A stretch of DNA of 64,000 bases from Hyalella azteca (GCF_000764305.2 NW_025943855.1:248001-312000), one strand, 5' to 3'; positions 38,838 to 50,590 are shown, counted from the first letter of the stretch. The notes: generated from the letters alone by a model not told the origin. Program-made: numbers and translations.

Positions 38838-39030
38838 CACCATCTCACTCAAGGAGTTTACTACATCATTCAACAATTTCGACTCATTGCCGTGCTCTTC
38901 CACCAACTCCTCTCTTTTTCGAGCACCAAGAGTTGGTTTTTCGCAATCACGGCAAAACCAATGAAGCAATTTAGATTTCTGGAGAAATGAGTACTCCTTA
39001 GAGCTCAACTTTGAACAGCTGATACAAATG
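38838..39030 (-). pseudogene. Isolated fragment resembling a TE-encoded PHD-type finger protein
   Basis: On the minus strand the frame reads LLHWFCRDCEKPTLGARKRE and then continues with charged residues and VNSLSEMV. The WFC-x-x-C followed by a coiled stretch resembles PHD-like fingers in ORF1 proteins of arthropod non-LTR elements. The piece lies between the adapter and a single N, so its place in the genome is doubtful. Confidence 0.35.
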
Positions 39031-39031
39031 N
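39031..39031. other. Single ambiguous base
   Basis: One N, which probably marks a closed or minimal assembly gap. Confidence 0.9.
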
Positions 39032-39049
39032 TGATTCTCTAGCTGATTG

Positions 39050-40560
39050 ATGCTCTGCAGATAACTTAACTTGCTGGGCCCCATAAGAGGTTCTAACCCA
39101 CAGAGCTACACCTCTACTGCACTGCTCTTCATTTAAGTTATGAAAACAATCAAAACCTGGCAGCTGAAATTCAACAGGCTCAAGACCAAATTAATAAAAG
39201 ATAGAGATTTTCATGGACATTACGCTCATGCAAACATCGATAGAATGTGTGTACTCAGCTTCGATTTTAATTACCGCGCTAAATGTTAAATTTTAGCAGG
39301 TTTTCCACGTATAATTTCGTTAAATCGGAATCGATCTAGACCTAATTAAGAACGATGCTATTCATGGACGTTTCGAATTTCGAATAATGACAATTTTGAA
39401 CCGAAAAATTTTCCAGACATATAACATCACATGGCTGGAGCGACATGTAAAATGTATACCTACTGCACAGAACCAATTATCATGACGCCGATTCATACGC
39501 TTCCTTGTATAAACGTTTAATATTAAGCAGAGAAACTATGAAAACTAAAATATTTCGTAAAGAAAGCAAAGCTTCAGCTACCAACTGCATATAATTATAT
39601 CAAATAGTCTAGACTGCACATTTCTACGGCCATAAGCTCAAATGAAACGTAGCAGCTTGATAGGTAAAAATCATCATTCATTTGATACGCGACTTTTATG
39701 TGTCATTCAGTTGCTGAAAGTAAAATACATCTTAACCAGCATCAATGATGAAGCGGATCGATCGATGACATCTATAGAAATCATTAGAGAACATTTAATT
39801 TTGTTAACCCATTGAAGACTGCATAGGAAATATTCAGCCTTGGTTCACGAGTGAATGATGTATGCAGAGGTTTTAGATAGGAAGTAAACACCTACTTGCC
39901 CAGTCCAACCGGACAGAACTTTCCGGAATTCGGGAAACGGGGACCGCATCACTCAGCCGCGCAGGCGTGCGATCGTTTCATTTGGCCACAGCCTGTGTTA
40001 GGCGGTTAGGAATAGGGTAGGGGTGAAGTTCTGGCATACTGCTCTTAATGCTCTTTAAGGTTAAAAGCCATCCTGAGTGGTTTGCGGCTTCAAGGCAGAG
40101 TATAGCTTATGTTTGTTGAGGTTGTGTGTTGCCTAATTAAGTTCCATTGGTAGTTTAATTTTAATAGAAGAATTTGTGGCTAATTTCTGTACGTTCGCAG
40201 TCACGGACCACGGTGAGGTCATTGATGTTTACGAATACGACTCAACGACTGTATATATGTGTGACTAAATGTAGTACATTTCTAGAAGCCTAAAAATCCA
40301 ATGATGGTAAAAAAAACTTGCCTTGGCTGGCTTGACCTTGGCAGACTTTATGTGCAATATGCCATAAAGCAAGTTAAGTTAAGCAACTAAGCAAGTAGCT
40401 TACCTAGGCCTATAGTATTCACTATTCATAAACATTTTGTGGGGATGTGTTGTAGGCAATTAATGTAATGGAGGAATTCATGTGATGTGACTTTTCATGT
40501 TTTACTTGAAAATTCTTATTTCAGCCTTGAGGCTTGAGCCTTAGGCCCTCAGCCTAGTAT
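39050..40560. other. Intergenic, little recognised
   Basis: A tRNA-like stretch on the minus strand around 39060-39125 (GTAGCTCTGTGGGTTAGAAC) may be another SINE head; it does not fold into a complete tRNA. Nothing else is recognised. Confidence 0.4.
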
Positions 40561-41580
40561 GGAATATATCTACTTGGCGAGCCGCGACTGAATTTTTCAA
40601 GCCGTGGTTTTATGGATTTGCCAGCCGTGATTCCATTTCTACGAGCCGTGATTCTATTTCACCGAGCCGTGAATTCCATATCTCGGCCATGAAAAGCCAT
40701 TTACGCGGTGTGAATGCGAATTTATTTACAAAGTTTATGCACGTGTTACCCCAAATCTCTAATTTTACCCTTAAACAGTCAAACGGCATTACGGCAACAA
40801 TAAAATTTGTCTCTACTGTAAGTTCAGCACGTGTTAATATACAGTCTGACCGCTTTGACATGACCGCAACTATGCGCGATCTTCAACAAACGTTTTGTTT
40901 ATTTGTTTACATTACGATGTTTATGTTTTTTCTNNNNNNNNNNNNNNNNNNNNNNNNNNNNNNNNNNNNNNNNNNNNNNNNNNNNNNNNNNNNNNNNNNN
41001 NNNNNNNNNNNNNNNNNNNNNNNNNNNNNNNNNNNNNNNNNNNNNNNNNNNNNNNNNNNNNNNNNNNNNNNNNNNNNNNNNNNNNNNNNNNNNNNNNNNN
41101 NNNNNNNNNNNNNNNNNNNNNNNNNNNNNNNNNNNNNNNNNNNNNNNNNNNNNNNNNNNNNNNNNNNNNNNNNNNNNNNNNNNNNNNNNNNNNNNNNNNN
41201 NNNNNNNNNNNNNNNNNNNNNNNNNNNNNNNNNNNNNNNNNNNNNNNNNNNNNNNNNNNNNNNNNNNNNNNNNNNNNNNNNNNNNNNNNNNNNNNNNNNN
41301 NNNNNNNNNNNNNNNNNNNNNNNNNNNNNNNNNNNNNNNNNNNNNNNNNNNNNNNNNNNNNNNNNNNNNNNNNNNNNNNNNNNNNNNNNNNCATCCAACG
41401 TACCGGAAACCTTACTTTTTTTCTAAATAGTTGGCTGAAGACTGAGAAATATATTAAATGCAAGAATTTCAATCTAAATGTGTCGGCAAGATCTTCTGAA
41501 GGCAAAAATTTTGCCGATAATGCGTCGCCGTAGGTCTTTAAATCTTCGTTCACTCTCTGCACAGTGGACTTCAATGCATA
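40561..41580 (-). repeat. Dispersed repeat copy interrupted by the assembly gap
   Basis: Both flanks of the gap match, in reverse, the repeat at about 49040-49500 (GCACGTGTTACCCCAAAT, CAGTCTGACCGC, then CATCCAAC and GAAACCTTACTTTTTTT). After the gap, the minus strand encodes the recurring peptide SEDLADTFRLKFLHLIY. Confidence 0.7.
40934..41391. other. Assembly gap (458 N)
   Basis: A run of Ns. Any open frames across it are meaningless. Confidence 1.
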
Positions 41581-41861
41581 CTTTTATTTTGAAAAAAATT
41601 CAGTGAATAATTTATGTTTCTGCATTGATTTTAAAGCTGTTAACAGTTAACATTGAGGAACTTCAAGCTTTAGAACTGAAAGCAGTGGTATGAGTTTAGC
41701 TGAAGTGCCCATGTTGCCATGTAGGACTAGTTGCATGAGACAAAGCAATGCTGTCTTAAGTTTCTTAATTATTTCCTCCCTATTGGTAAATATTGCTCAA
41801 TTGTTCTGCTATCTAAATCTAAATATCAACCAATTTGCAGACAATATTGAGGCTTCACAAT

Positions 41862-43677
41862 ATGTCCAACCAAGAAGAAGATGCCACTGACTTAAACTTT
41901 CCTAAAGGTAATTTCTATTGCTTTGCTTGCTGATTCTATGTTGCATGTACCTTTTGTTAATAATTTCTAATATTCTATATTATGAATTTGTTAATTACGG
42001 TACAATATAAGTAATGTGCTGACCTGAGTATGCTTTCAATAGTTGAAACATCTAAATCTAACATAGGGTAAACGCGGTATATTCCGACATCGTAGGTAAT
42101 TCCGTCACCTCTCCAGCTTTTCCTTTATATTAAGCTTTGTTTTAGTTCCATGCGATAATAAATATGGCAACATTTTGTGACGTTTCATCGTTGCTGACGC
42201 GTAGTGAAGTGTTTTGAGAGTCATGTGAAGGCAACAGAACTTACGTAACGCATACGGTTTTTTTTATAGTTTTTCATTTCTCGATGCATCCTTAATGTGT
42301 CGGAATATACCGCGTTTACCCTATTTACTTTCAACCTCTCTAGACAGAAGTCACCTTTCATGTAAAGATTGAGAATATGATGAAAACAATTTATTTAAAA
42401 CTTGAAAGGAACTTTTTCAAGCTTCACTTCAAAATTTAATGTTTGGCTATGAATTTTGCTAATGATGTTTCCCCATTCTACAGAATTTGAGAATGCTGAG
42501 ACGCTATTGATTTCTGAAGTGCACAAGCTGCTGCTCCACCGCAAAACTACCAATGAGAGCGCTGAAGAAGAGCAAGAGTTGAATGAGGTGTGGTGTTATT
42601 GATGTGCATGCAATCATGTGACCTTACCTATTTTTTTTATTATTTTTACTATTGGTTAACATATTTTGTGTAATACTTTCTTTTATTTTAGAAAAATTAT
42701 TGTGTCCAAAAAGGAAACTATTCTGTGGAATTATTTAAAATTGCTTTTGTTTTATATACTAAGATGGTTAAAAGCTAATAAGACTTTTTTACTTGGGATG
42801 CTTCAATAGGTACCCATATTGCAAGTTAGAGTGTTAATTATTGATGTGCTGTATTAAATTATCTTGTCAAGTTTTCATGAACTAAATAAATGCAAAAATG
42901 TGTCTTCAAAAATCAGAATTATGCTGGAAGTTTTTCATAGAAATCTGTGGAAGGACTGTTGTGTTTAATACTTATTCAGTATTGAACAATTATTGTATAA
43001 AATTACTCTAACTTGGATTATCCCTATTACAGAGATTCACCAAGACTCTGAACTATTGCCAGAGATTTTCAAAATTCAAGAACAGGTCAACCATCAAAGC
43101 TATTCGTGAGATGCTTGCAGGCAAGAAGCTGCACAAGTTTGAGCTGGCAGCTTTGGCGAATTTATGTCCTGAGACACCTGAAGAAGCCAAAGCTTTGATA
43201 CCCAGGTAAATTATGTTTTGATATTTATTAGGTGCATCACACTGGTAAATGTTACAGTAACAGGCTTAGATCTATGAAAATAGGAATTGAGAGATCAAAT
43301 ACCTAAGCAAGTAGATTACTACCATAAATGAGATTGGCTTCTAAAGTAGTACATCACTTTGAAAGCATAATTTCTATGTAAATAAATTAGCTTCGAGAGT
43401 TTTTATGCAACACAAAAGTCCTTAGATAATTTCTGTGTTTAGTTCAAAGGTAAACTGTGTTGTAATTGTGTTTCAACAGTCCTCGCATCATTGGTGAATT
43501 TACACAGTATAATAAATTTTAGTCTAAAAGTTATTCGTTGTCTTGGTATTGTATAAGCATAATTGTCACTTAAATATTACTAAAATTTATTTTTACAGTC
43601 TTGAAGGACGATTTGAAGACGAGGAGCTTCGGGTCTTCCTTGAAGACATGGCTACCCAACGCAGCTTGCAGAGCTAA
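41862..43677 (+). CDS. POLR2D: RNA polymerase II subunit RPB4
   Basis: Four exons: 41862-41907, 42484-42587, 43033-43205 and 43599-43677, all GT-AG with matching phases; 402 nt, 133 residues plus stop. The start [20 protein letters not shown] gives the usual acidic N-terminus before the FPKEFE motif. Exon 2 has [12 protein letters not shown] and [10 protein letters not shown]. Exon 3 has [16 protein letters not shown] and [18 protein letters not shown]. Exon 4 completes [16 protein letters not shown]. These blocks match human POLR2D almost word for word, at nearly the same length (142 there). RPB4 pairs with RPB7 to form the stalk of Pol II, acting in initiation and mRNA fate in the nucleus. 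Intron 1 carries a MITE. None of the exons is long enough to stand out in an ORF scan. Confidence 0.97.
42066..42321. mobile_element. 256-bp MITE in POLR2D intron 1
   Basis: The perfect 24-bp terminal inverted repeats start GGGTAAACGCGGTATATTCC, and TA sits on both sides, suggesting a Tc1/mariner-type target. It has no coding sequence. A second, interrupted copy is at 47676-49674. Confidence 0.85.
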
Positions 43678-46050
43678 CCCAGTGCCGTGTTAAATTTTAT
43701 CTTAATAGTTAACGTTCAGTCGTAATATTCTTAGAATAGTCTTTGCGCGCTATTGCCGTCTTTTCATTTATAATTTGGTCATGATTTGATTTGATGAAAA
43801 ATTCCTAATTTTGAAATAGGTGTGTGGAATTTGGTCAATTATACTTTAATTACGATTGCGGCTACAAATTAGGGTTAGGGGCACTGCATTAAATGTGAAA
43901 GTTGTTTGTTAAATTCCGTGATTCATTTTATCATATAAATGCTTTTGATTAGAAAAAAAATTCAATCAGTGTTTTTTTTTTCTATGCTTGTTCTTCTAGC
44001 ATCTTCATGAAATTAATTTTTTGCTTGATAGCTTGATAGCTCCGGCAGGTATCAAGCTTGGTTTTGCCTTTACGAACAAATGAATTTAGAAAGAAAGTTG
44101 CTACATCCAAGAAAAGTGGTTTTGGTCAAGATCTTTATTTTTTTCCATTGTGAAGTAGTATCGTGAATGCGTGAATGAATACATAATGAAAGTGTTTTTA
44201 TTGTGTAGCAGTTTTTGCTGTGTTTTATGTATCCATCTACGTCATCATATTAAATCATGAGACATTTGTATTGTATGTATTTAACGTAAAAAATTTGGTT
44301 TTAATTCTGCATTTATTATTCGATAAAATATCAGTTGACCATTGCCAAAATCATCTATATGCGTGTGACAGGACATGTTCTTCTGTATTCAATTTCCTCT
44401 TGTTCCCGTCGTTACATTTATGCTGGAACCGATGGATCGTCTCCTGCTTATTTATCTGACTATGAAAGGCGTTATTAAATTTTCTTCATGGCCGTGTCAA
44501 TTGAACTAACATTTTTAAATCTTACTTCCTGTCATTATGGAAAAAATAACCAGTTTTCGCAAGTATTTTTAGATATTGTAGTACCTGAGCTTGGTAGTTT
44601 CCAAGTAATAAAATAAGGAACCTTAACTTCCCACATGTTTGCTGTATGGTTCCTGCTTCGCATGCCAATGTTAGCTCACGTCTTGATTGATGGATTACTT
44701 CGTCATTCTTAACGGTTCTCTTTTTCGTGGTTGAAAATCACACGTCATTTTCTCTTAAATTTCTTAATTTGACTGTTTTGTTAATTATTCAACTATTATT
44801 TATCACGTGGATTAACTGGCATTTTCTGTTAGTAAGCACTTTCATGTCGGCATGTTTTTTTCGGTTCCTCTGATTTTTTATGATTGTTACCTTTTCATCG
44901 GTTTCATCTTATAACATATTGTTATTTCACTAGTAGACATATGGGCATACAGCATATAGTGAACTATGTAGTAGTACAAAAATTGAAAATTTTTCATACC
45001 AATCAAGATTTAGTTTCTTTAATTAAATTTCTTAAATTAGATATTTTCGACATTGAGTGCGCCAAAGCTGCCAGTAATAAAAATACATTGTGTTTGTGAT
45101 ATTAGAAACGAACCGTCGCGTCCAGGAGGTCGCCATTACAGCACGTCATCGTCTCGTATGCACGCATCCTACTTGATGATTTCAACCCTCAATCAAAACT
45201 CGCAGTCTCACCTAACGTGCTTCGTCGTGGAGTCCACAGTGCGAGAAAAACATGAGACTTTACCATGATTAAGGAGGCGCGATGAGAGTCGGCGAAGGTA
45301 TGCCCTCCAGATTGAAACTTCTCAAGTATTTGTATATCTGAAACTCGAGGTATTTATTAAGGACGCTCTCTGACGTGCGTTGGGAGCTCCCATGGATAGA
45401 AAAGATTCGCATCGTCTCGCTATAAATCAAAATCACCCACTTTGCCGCGTTACTGAATTAGTTACAACCTCTGATGGAAATTGAGAAGCTGTGTTCATTG
45501 CGGTCGTGTCATAGCTACTTCTAATCTGTCTAGGTCGACAATGTAGATGCTGTATGAAAGTATTTTACCGCAATGCAAACTTTTTGGAACGGAGAATGAC
45601 TATTAATTTAACTGAACTAGAGGAGAGTCATGATCCAACCTTTGAAGTGTTATGTATGTTGTGCTAAGATCCGATTATGGATACCGCGTTATGGCAGAAT
45701 ATTTAAGTAAGCTAATTTAAAAAAAACCTGTTGTGTATCTGTTCTGCAGTGTTCCAATGCGACATGTCGACTGCTGTTCATGTAAACTGAATCTTCAGTT
45801 ATCTCGATCATCACTCGCGATCTCACAATTCAGCGGCCCGGACTTGCTATTGAGATTCAAATCGTCGAAGATTGAGATTCAAATCGTCTTTTCGTCGAAG
45901 TTGTCCCTCCAGGCGTTGATGCCTACAGGCAGCAGACAGTTCTCAGATGATCCCGAGTGCGGTTGGTCACTAGGTCGATAGCGCATTGTAGCGCTGTTGT
46001 TACGGTATCAAGATGGGGATAACTGCAGTCATGTGTTTGAGCTTAGAGAA
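43678..46050. other. POLR2D 3' region and intergenic DNA
   Basis: Candidate poly(A) signals for POLR2D are ATTAAA at 43888-43893 and AATAAA at 44607-44612; I cannot decide between them. No other gene is seen, and the short plus-strand frames are not recognisable. Confidence 0.5.
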
Positions 46051-46110
46051 GTTCGGTTTATTTCTCGGTGTTTCTGGTTAGTGGAGTGATGGACGCGAAA
46101 GTGGTGCATC

Positions 46111-46142
46111 ATGTCGGTGGGGGGAGCCAAAAATGACTCCAG
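46111..46142 (+). CDS. Candidate first coding exon of CAAP1-like gene
   Basis: The ATG (A at -3) opens MSVGGAKNDS and ends at a good donor, CTCCAG|GTAATG, in phase 2. The next acceptor, CATTTCAATCAG at 52227, opens in the complementary phase, giving R-ITT-MKPKPNSED. Against it: a nearby upstream ATG (46088) overlaps in another frame, and phase agreement has a one-in-three chance. There is no similarity to the vertebrate N-terminus. Confidence 0.28.
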
Positions 46143-46254
46143 GTAATGAGATTGAATTATATAAGGTTATCCCACGAGGATTTCCGTCTTTAAGTTGAGC
46201 TTTCATGTTACGTCACTGAGATCGAGAAATGTGAACAATCCTGTCATTCCCATG

Positions 46255-46332
46255 ACTGATTGGTTGACTCGTTTGATCGTCTTTCGGTGATTGGTTAATG
46301 CTTGTGACGTCACTGAGGTCGGTGACGTCACA
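46255..46332. promoter_or_regulatory. Cluster of CCAAT and CRE motifs
   Basis: Two inverted CCAAT boxes (GATTGG at 46258-46263 and 46289-46294) are followed by two perfect CRE palindromes TGACGTCA at 46305-46312 and 46323-46330, 18 bp apart. This is promoter- or enhancer-like, but no start site is identified. It lies just downstream of the candidate CAAP1 first exon. Confidence 0.35.
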
Positions 46333-48102
46333 GGCGAACAACGCACTACATCCGCAAAAATGAGCTTCTCATATGTCAGCCTTATACTAGTTCAACCATG
46401 GTGTTACCTGAGGAGATCTTGAGCTAAAGTCCAGTGTTTGAGTTCTTTGGTGTTTATGCTCACGTGATGAGGTTGTATTTGTTTCAATTGTGTGGTCCTC
46501 TCACTGGGGTTGTTTCCTGTACTGTTCGCAACGGGTCGTCTGCGGAAGACCACCACTGCCCTGGATGTAATGGACCATCATGATTCCTGCCTTCCGGAAC
46601 GTAGCCTTCAACCTTCAAGCCGTCCGTACCTAGACCGTGCGTCGAACCAGCCCTCGGTCGAACGGTCACTTGTCGAATGACGATAAATTTGGGAACAGAA
46701 CTATGCTATTTGAAACCTAACCTCAGATGCGGTGAACGTAAAATTACGTAATTTAACGATGCCCGTAAGTCATATTCGATCCACGGCCTGGTGGTGCACG
46801 GCAGGTTCTATGCAAGGCCGTAGGAGGACAAGGCCGAGTGGTTCACGGCTGATTGGTGGATGTCCGGAGAGATCCAAGGCGTTCGATTCAGGGCTTATTG
46901 GTGCACAAAATTGGTGGTGCACGGCTGCGCTCTCTTCGCAACTGCTCTAAAAGTTCAATATAAGTCGTGCTCGTAACGTCCTTCCAATTAGTGCACATCA
47001 TGTATCGTATATAAGACCTGCATTGATTATACTTTATGTAATTATACGGAATTTATATCGTTCTGACGTGATGCGGCATGGACTCGCCTTCAAGTTTTGA
47101 TAAAACTCTAATATAAATTTAAATATACCTCAAAAAACTATCTAGTTAGTAACTAAAATTTTACGTGAATCATGTGATCGAAATAATCGACGAACAAAAA
47201 AGTAATGTCGACTTATAAAATCGGACTATCCGACAGCTTGTTTACGCGCTTCCGACCGTGTATGCCGACCAGTGCGTGTATGAACAGTTATCCTACAACG
47301 TTTCTTCAATCTGTAAGTTTTCGTACTAGTTTCGGGTAAAATTTTCATACGTTTTTTGCTACTAAATGTACTAATATCAATTTCTATAGGAATAGGTTAT
47401 ACTTACAGGGTTCGTGGGCGCACTAACTTGCATTATGATTATGATGTTTGTGTTTTATGCACGTATCTTTTACTTTCATTCATATTAGTTATTACAGCAG
47501 TAAAAAATGCCAATTCAATGCTTCCTTACTACGTTACTATAAATAACTACCTAGATCATAGATGATAGATGCCATGGGCTGATGAGTTATGAGAGTGTAG
47601 TCATTGTAGCTTTGTAGTTTGTAGGTCTGTAGTGTACTGTACAGCACAAGCACAACTCAAGTTCTGATTGCTTTATGTCACTCTCAAAACAACACAATTA
47701 TGACAATACGCGCCAGCAATGATGAAACGTCACAAACTGTTGCCATATTTATTTAAAAGCCTTTAGAATTGAAAATCTACAAAATCACTGAATTCCAATG
47801 GCTAACGCTGTGTGTAACTAAATTTGGCATATTGCAAGACTAATTCTGATCTCACTCTAGTCTGGAAAAGTCCTATTTTTGTCTGAAATATCACGGCTCT
47901 AATATCATATAATTTCAGTAGGTATGAAATCTTGGGGCTCGAATGTCATAAATTTTTGTTTGATTAAAAAATTGCGGTTTGCACTTTGCAAACATGTCAT
48001 TTCATAAAATTTTCAACTTCCGCAATGCGCATTGCTTTACCGTTTCCGACTTTCCGCCAAAAATATCTTGCAGAAAAAACATAAACATCATGTAATGTTA
48101 TC

Positions 48103-48206
48103 TGCTTTCTAGCTGTGATTGGTTGCTGGGGATGCTTTCAAGCTGTGATTGGTTGATGGGGATGCTTTCCAGCTGTGATTGGTTGTGCCCATAAGCCCCG
48201 CCCCCA
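48103..48206. promoter_or_regulatory. Three 30-bp repeats each with a CCAAT box, next to a GC box
   Basis: GCTTTCTAGCTGTGATTGGT-like units repeat at exact 30-bp spacing, with GATTGG at 48117, 48147 and 48177, followed by GCCCCGCCCCC at 48195-48205. It is promoter-like in composition, but no gene start is seen nearby. Confidence 0.3.
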
Positions 48207-49034
48207 AATATGGTATATGTACTACAGTACTGGTTAACTAAATACTTAACTTAAACTTGATCATTACAAACAAAAAGCCTGGAAAAATTTCAAACAATCC
48301 ATTAAATAAAAGAAAAATAGAGAATATTTATCAAACAAGAGACATTCATACAATTTTATAACAAATCTGAGGTACTAACACAATTGAAACAGTTTGTCCA
48401 CTTCTGATCCTCCTTTTCATTTATAGTCAGTCACCTGGCAGAGCACTGTATCTAAGGAAAGCATTCCACCTTGGGTGGAAAGCTTTTTTATAAGTGAACC
48501 TCCATTTCTAGAATTCCACCCTGCTTGAGTAAATGAGGAAATTAAAAATGAACGGATTCTAAAAAATCTCTGGTTTGTCACTATGCTTGCGGTCCACGGA
48601 CAGAGCGTTTCAAAACCGTAATTTGTAATTCCGATGCCCTGTGTGTGCTGTATCGGAATATGACTTAGCTCTAAACAAGCTGTATGTCTAATTCCAAGCT
48701 GTATTGGAATATTTTTATGTGTCTAAAACCGTCTCTTAACTTAATCATCTATTAGTTTATTTACCACTTGGAATCAGCAAAGTTTACTTTAATCATTCCT
48801 AATATATTCACAGACTTATTTAAAAGTCTCAAACCATAATATTCTTTCTACACAAACAGTTTATCACTATTTGGTAGAGCAAGGTCAACTATCAACTTCG
48901 ACATATTTTCGATGTTCTCAACTTCTCACTGGGTGATGTGGACTTTTGCTCTGAGGATCTTAACATTTTTCCGCCAGACCTAGTGTTTTGTGGGAATCTG
49001 GCGCACAATAGTATGACATCACTATTTCAACCAT

Positions 49035-49500
49035 CTACGCATGTGTGCCACTGTGCAGAGAGTGGATGAATATTGCAAGATCTTTTTCGACGCTTCAGTA
49101 GCAAAATTTACGCCTTCAGAAGATCTTGCCAACACATTTAGATTGAAATTCTTGCATTTAATATATTTGTCGGTCTTCTGCCAACTATTTAAAAAAAAGT
49201 AAGGTTTCTGATATGTTGGATGGATCAGGATGCAGTGAAGCTTGTCCGGAAATCAGTTGCGATGAGTTCCCTCCAAAAAAATGTAAACATCAAGCTTACG
49301 ATTAGGTAGTTGCGGTCACATTAGAGCGGTCAGACTGCATTATCACATTTCAGTTGACACTTGCTGTACAATTGGACTGTTTTTAGGGTAAAATTAGTTA
49401 TTTGGGGTAACACGTGCATGCAACCTTGTAAATAAGTTCGTGGCTTGTAAATAGTTTTTCATTACTCAGCGTAAGTGGCTTTTCATTAAAAATTACCGGC
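49035..49500 (+). repeat. Dispersed repeat with protein-like segment
   Basis: On the plus strand it encodes VQRVDEYCKIFFDASVAKFT, then PSEDLANTFRLKFLHLIY, ending in a stop after LFKKK. The rest matches the gap-flanking repeat at 40561-41580 in reverse. I do not recognise the family. Confidence 0.6.
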
Positions 49501-49730
49501 GACGCATCTTAAAATTACCCGGCCACGCTAAGGGCTTAAAATCCCATATATTGGCGATGCTGCATCCACCCTCTGCGCCCTGGCATGTGTGGAACTAAGA
49601 CAAAGCTTAATATAAAGTAAAAAGTTGAGAAGTATTGGAATTACCCACGATGTTGGAATATGGTGCGTTTACCCTATATCCTTTACTATCACGCACCAAA
49701 ACACTTACGCACAACGTAACTGACTTCCAG

Positions 49731-50140
49731 ACAAGCTTCACTGCATCCTGATCCTTCCAGCGTACTGGAAGCCTTACTGTGTGCGCTTGCGGTCCTTCAA
49801 ATTTCCAGTAACTTTGTAGTTATTTCTCATATGCAATATATAATTTCAATCCAAATGTGTCAACTGTTGTCAAGATCTTCAGAAGGCGTAAATTTTGCTG
49901 GCAATGCATCGCCAAAGATCTTGCAATATTCACCCACTTTCTGCACATTGGATTTTTATCAAACAATATTTCAAATTGAGCAATGGGCTCTATCCCATAC
50001 CATAGGAGTTTCAAAGTAATTTCTAAAATGCAATAATTTCAATGCAAATGTGTCAGCAAGATCTTCAGAAGGTGTAAATTCTGCTGCTGATGCATTGCCA
50101 ATAATCTTTTGATATTCACCCACTTTCTGCACCCTGGTGC
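49731..50140 (-). repeat. Two more copies of the same protein-like repeat
   Basis: The minus strand near 49965-49860 reads VQKVGEYCKIFGDALPAKFT, PSEDLDN and then a stop. Near 50130-50025 it reads VQKVGEYQKIIGNASAAEFT, PSEDLADTFALKLLH. The preserved amino acids across diverged DNA suggest they came from coding sequence. The broken frame in the first copy shows decay. Confidence 0.6.
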
Positions 50141-50199
50141 AAAATGAGCTTCCTCAAAGTAATGGTCCAAGCAGTTTGGGCAGGACAATCTTAATTGGA

Positions 50200-50590
50200 T
50201 AACTTTGTGCAGATGTGTCAGTGTAGTGCAAGTAGCAGCATTGCAGCAGCCAGCATCCAATGCAGCTCATCAGTAACTAATACGTGTACCTAAGGCACAA
50301 GGATACAAATACATTATCAGACATCACACAGCTGCAGCTGTTTGCAGCAGCAGGGATCAAACTATGTACAGATATTACTTGATTATATTCTGCGAGCATT
50401 GCCACTGGTGGCATTGTGAGAAGATATCACCTCATCACATAGCAGCAGCTGCTGGCAACAGTAGGAATCAAGTTATGTACCTATGGTTATTAATACACTG
50501 CAAGCATTGACTTTGGCAGAATTATGACAAGATCATCATGTAGCTGTAGTGGTTGGCAGCAGCAGTCAATCCCAGTCATCAAACTATAAA
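50200..50590. repeat. CAGCAG-rich degenerate repeats
   Basis: Loose repeats of GCAGCAGC with GCATTG and ATCAAACTATGTACAGATAT-type segments, copies about 115 bp apart. No coding call is made. Confidence 0.45.

Larger units (their letters stand above)
47676..49674 (-). mobile_element. MITE copy (as in POLR2D intron 1) split by about 1.8 kb of inserted DNA
   Basis: 47676-47756 matches the middle of the 42066-42321 MITE in reverse (GATGAAACGTCACAAA, GTTGCCATATTTATT). 49591-49674 matches its adjoining outer half, again in reverse, ending GTTTACCC then TA. The two parts are contiguous in MITE coordinates, so 47757-49590 entered later. Confidence 0.65.

Noticed and set aside
38718..38990. 90-codon plus-strand frame containing SYTHLDVYKRQ
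   Set aside because: It crosses the Nextera junction adapter; the peptide is a sequencing artefact.
39060..39125. Possible tRNA gene on the minus strand
   Set aside because: It has A-box-like text but no complete cloverleaf or proper B-box spacing; at most a SINE head.
40689..41574. Frames spanning the N gap
   Set aside because: They consist mostly of unknown residues; no coding claim is possible.
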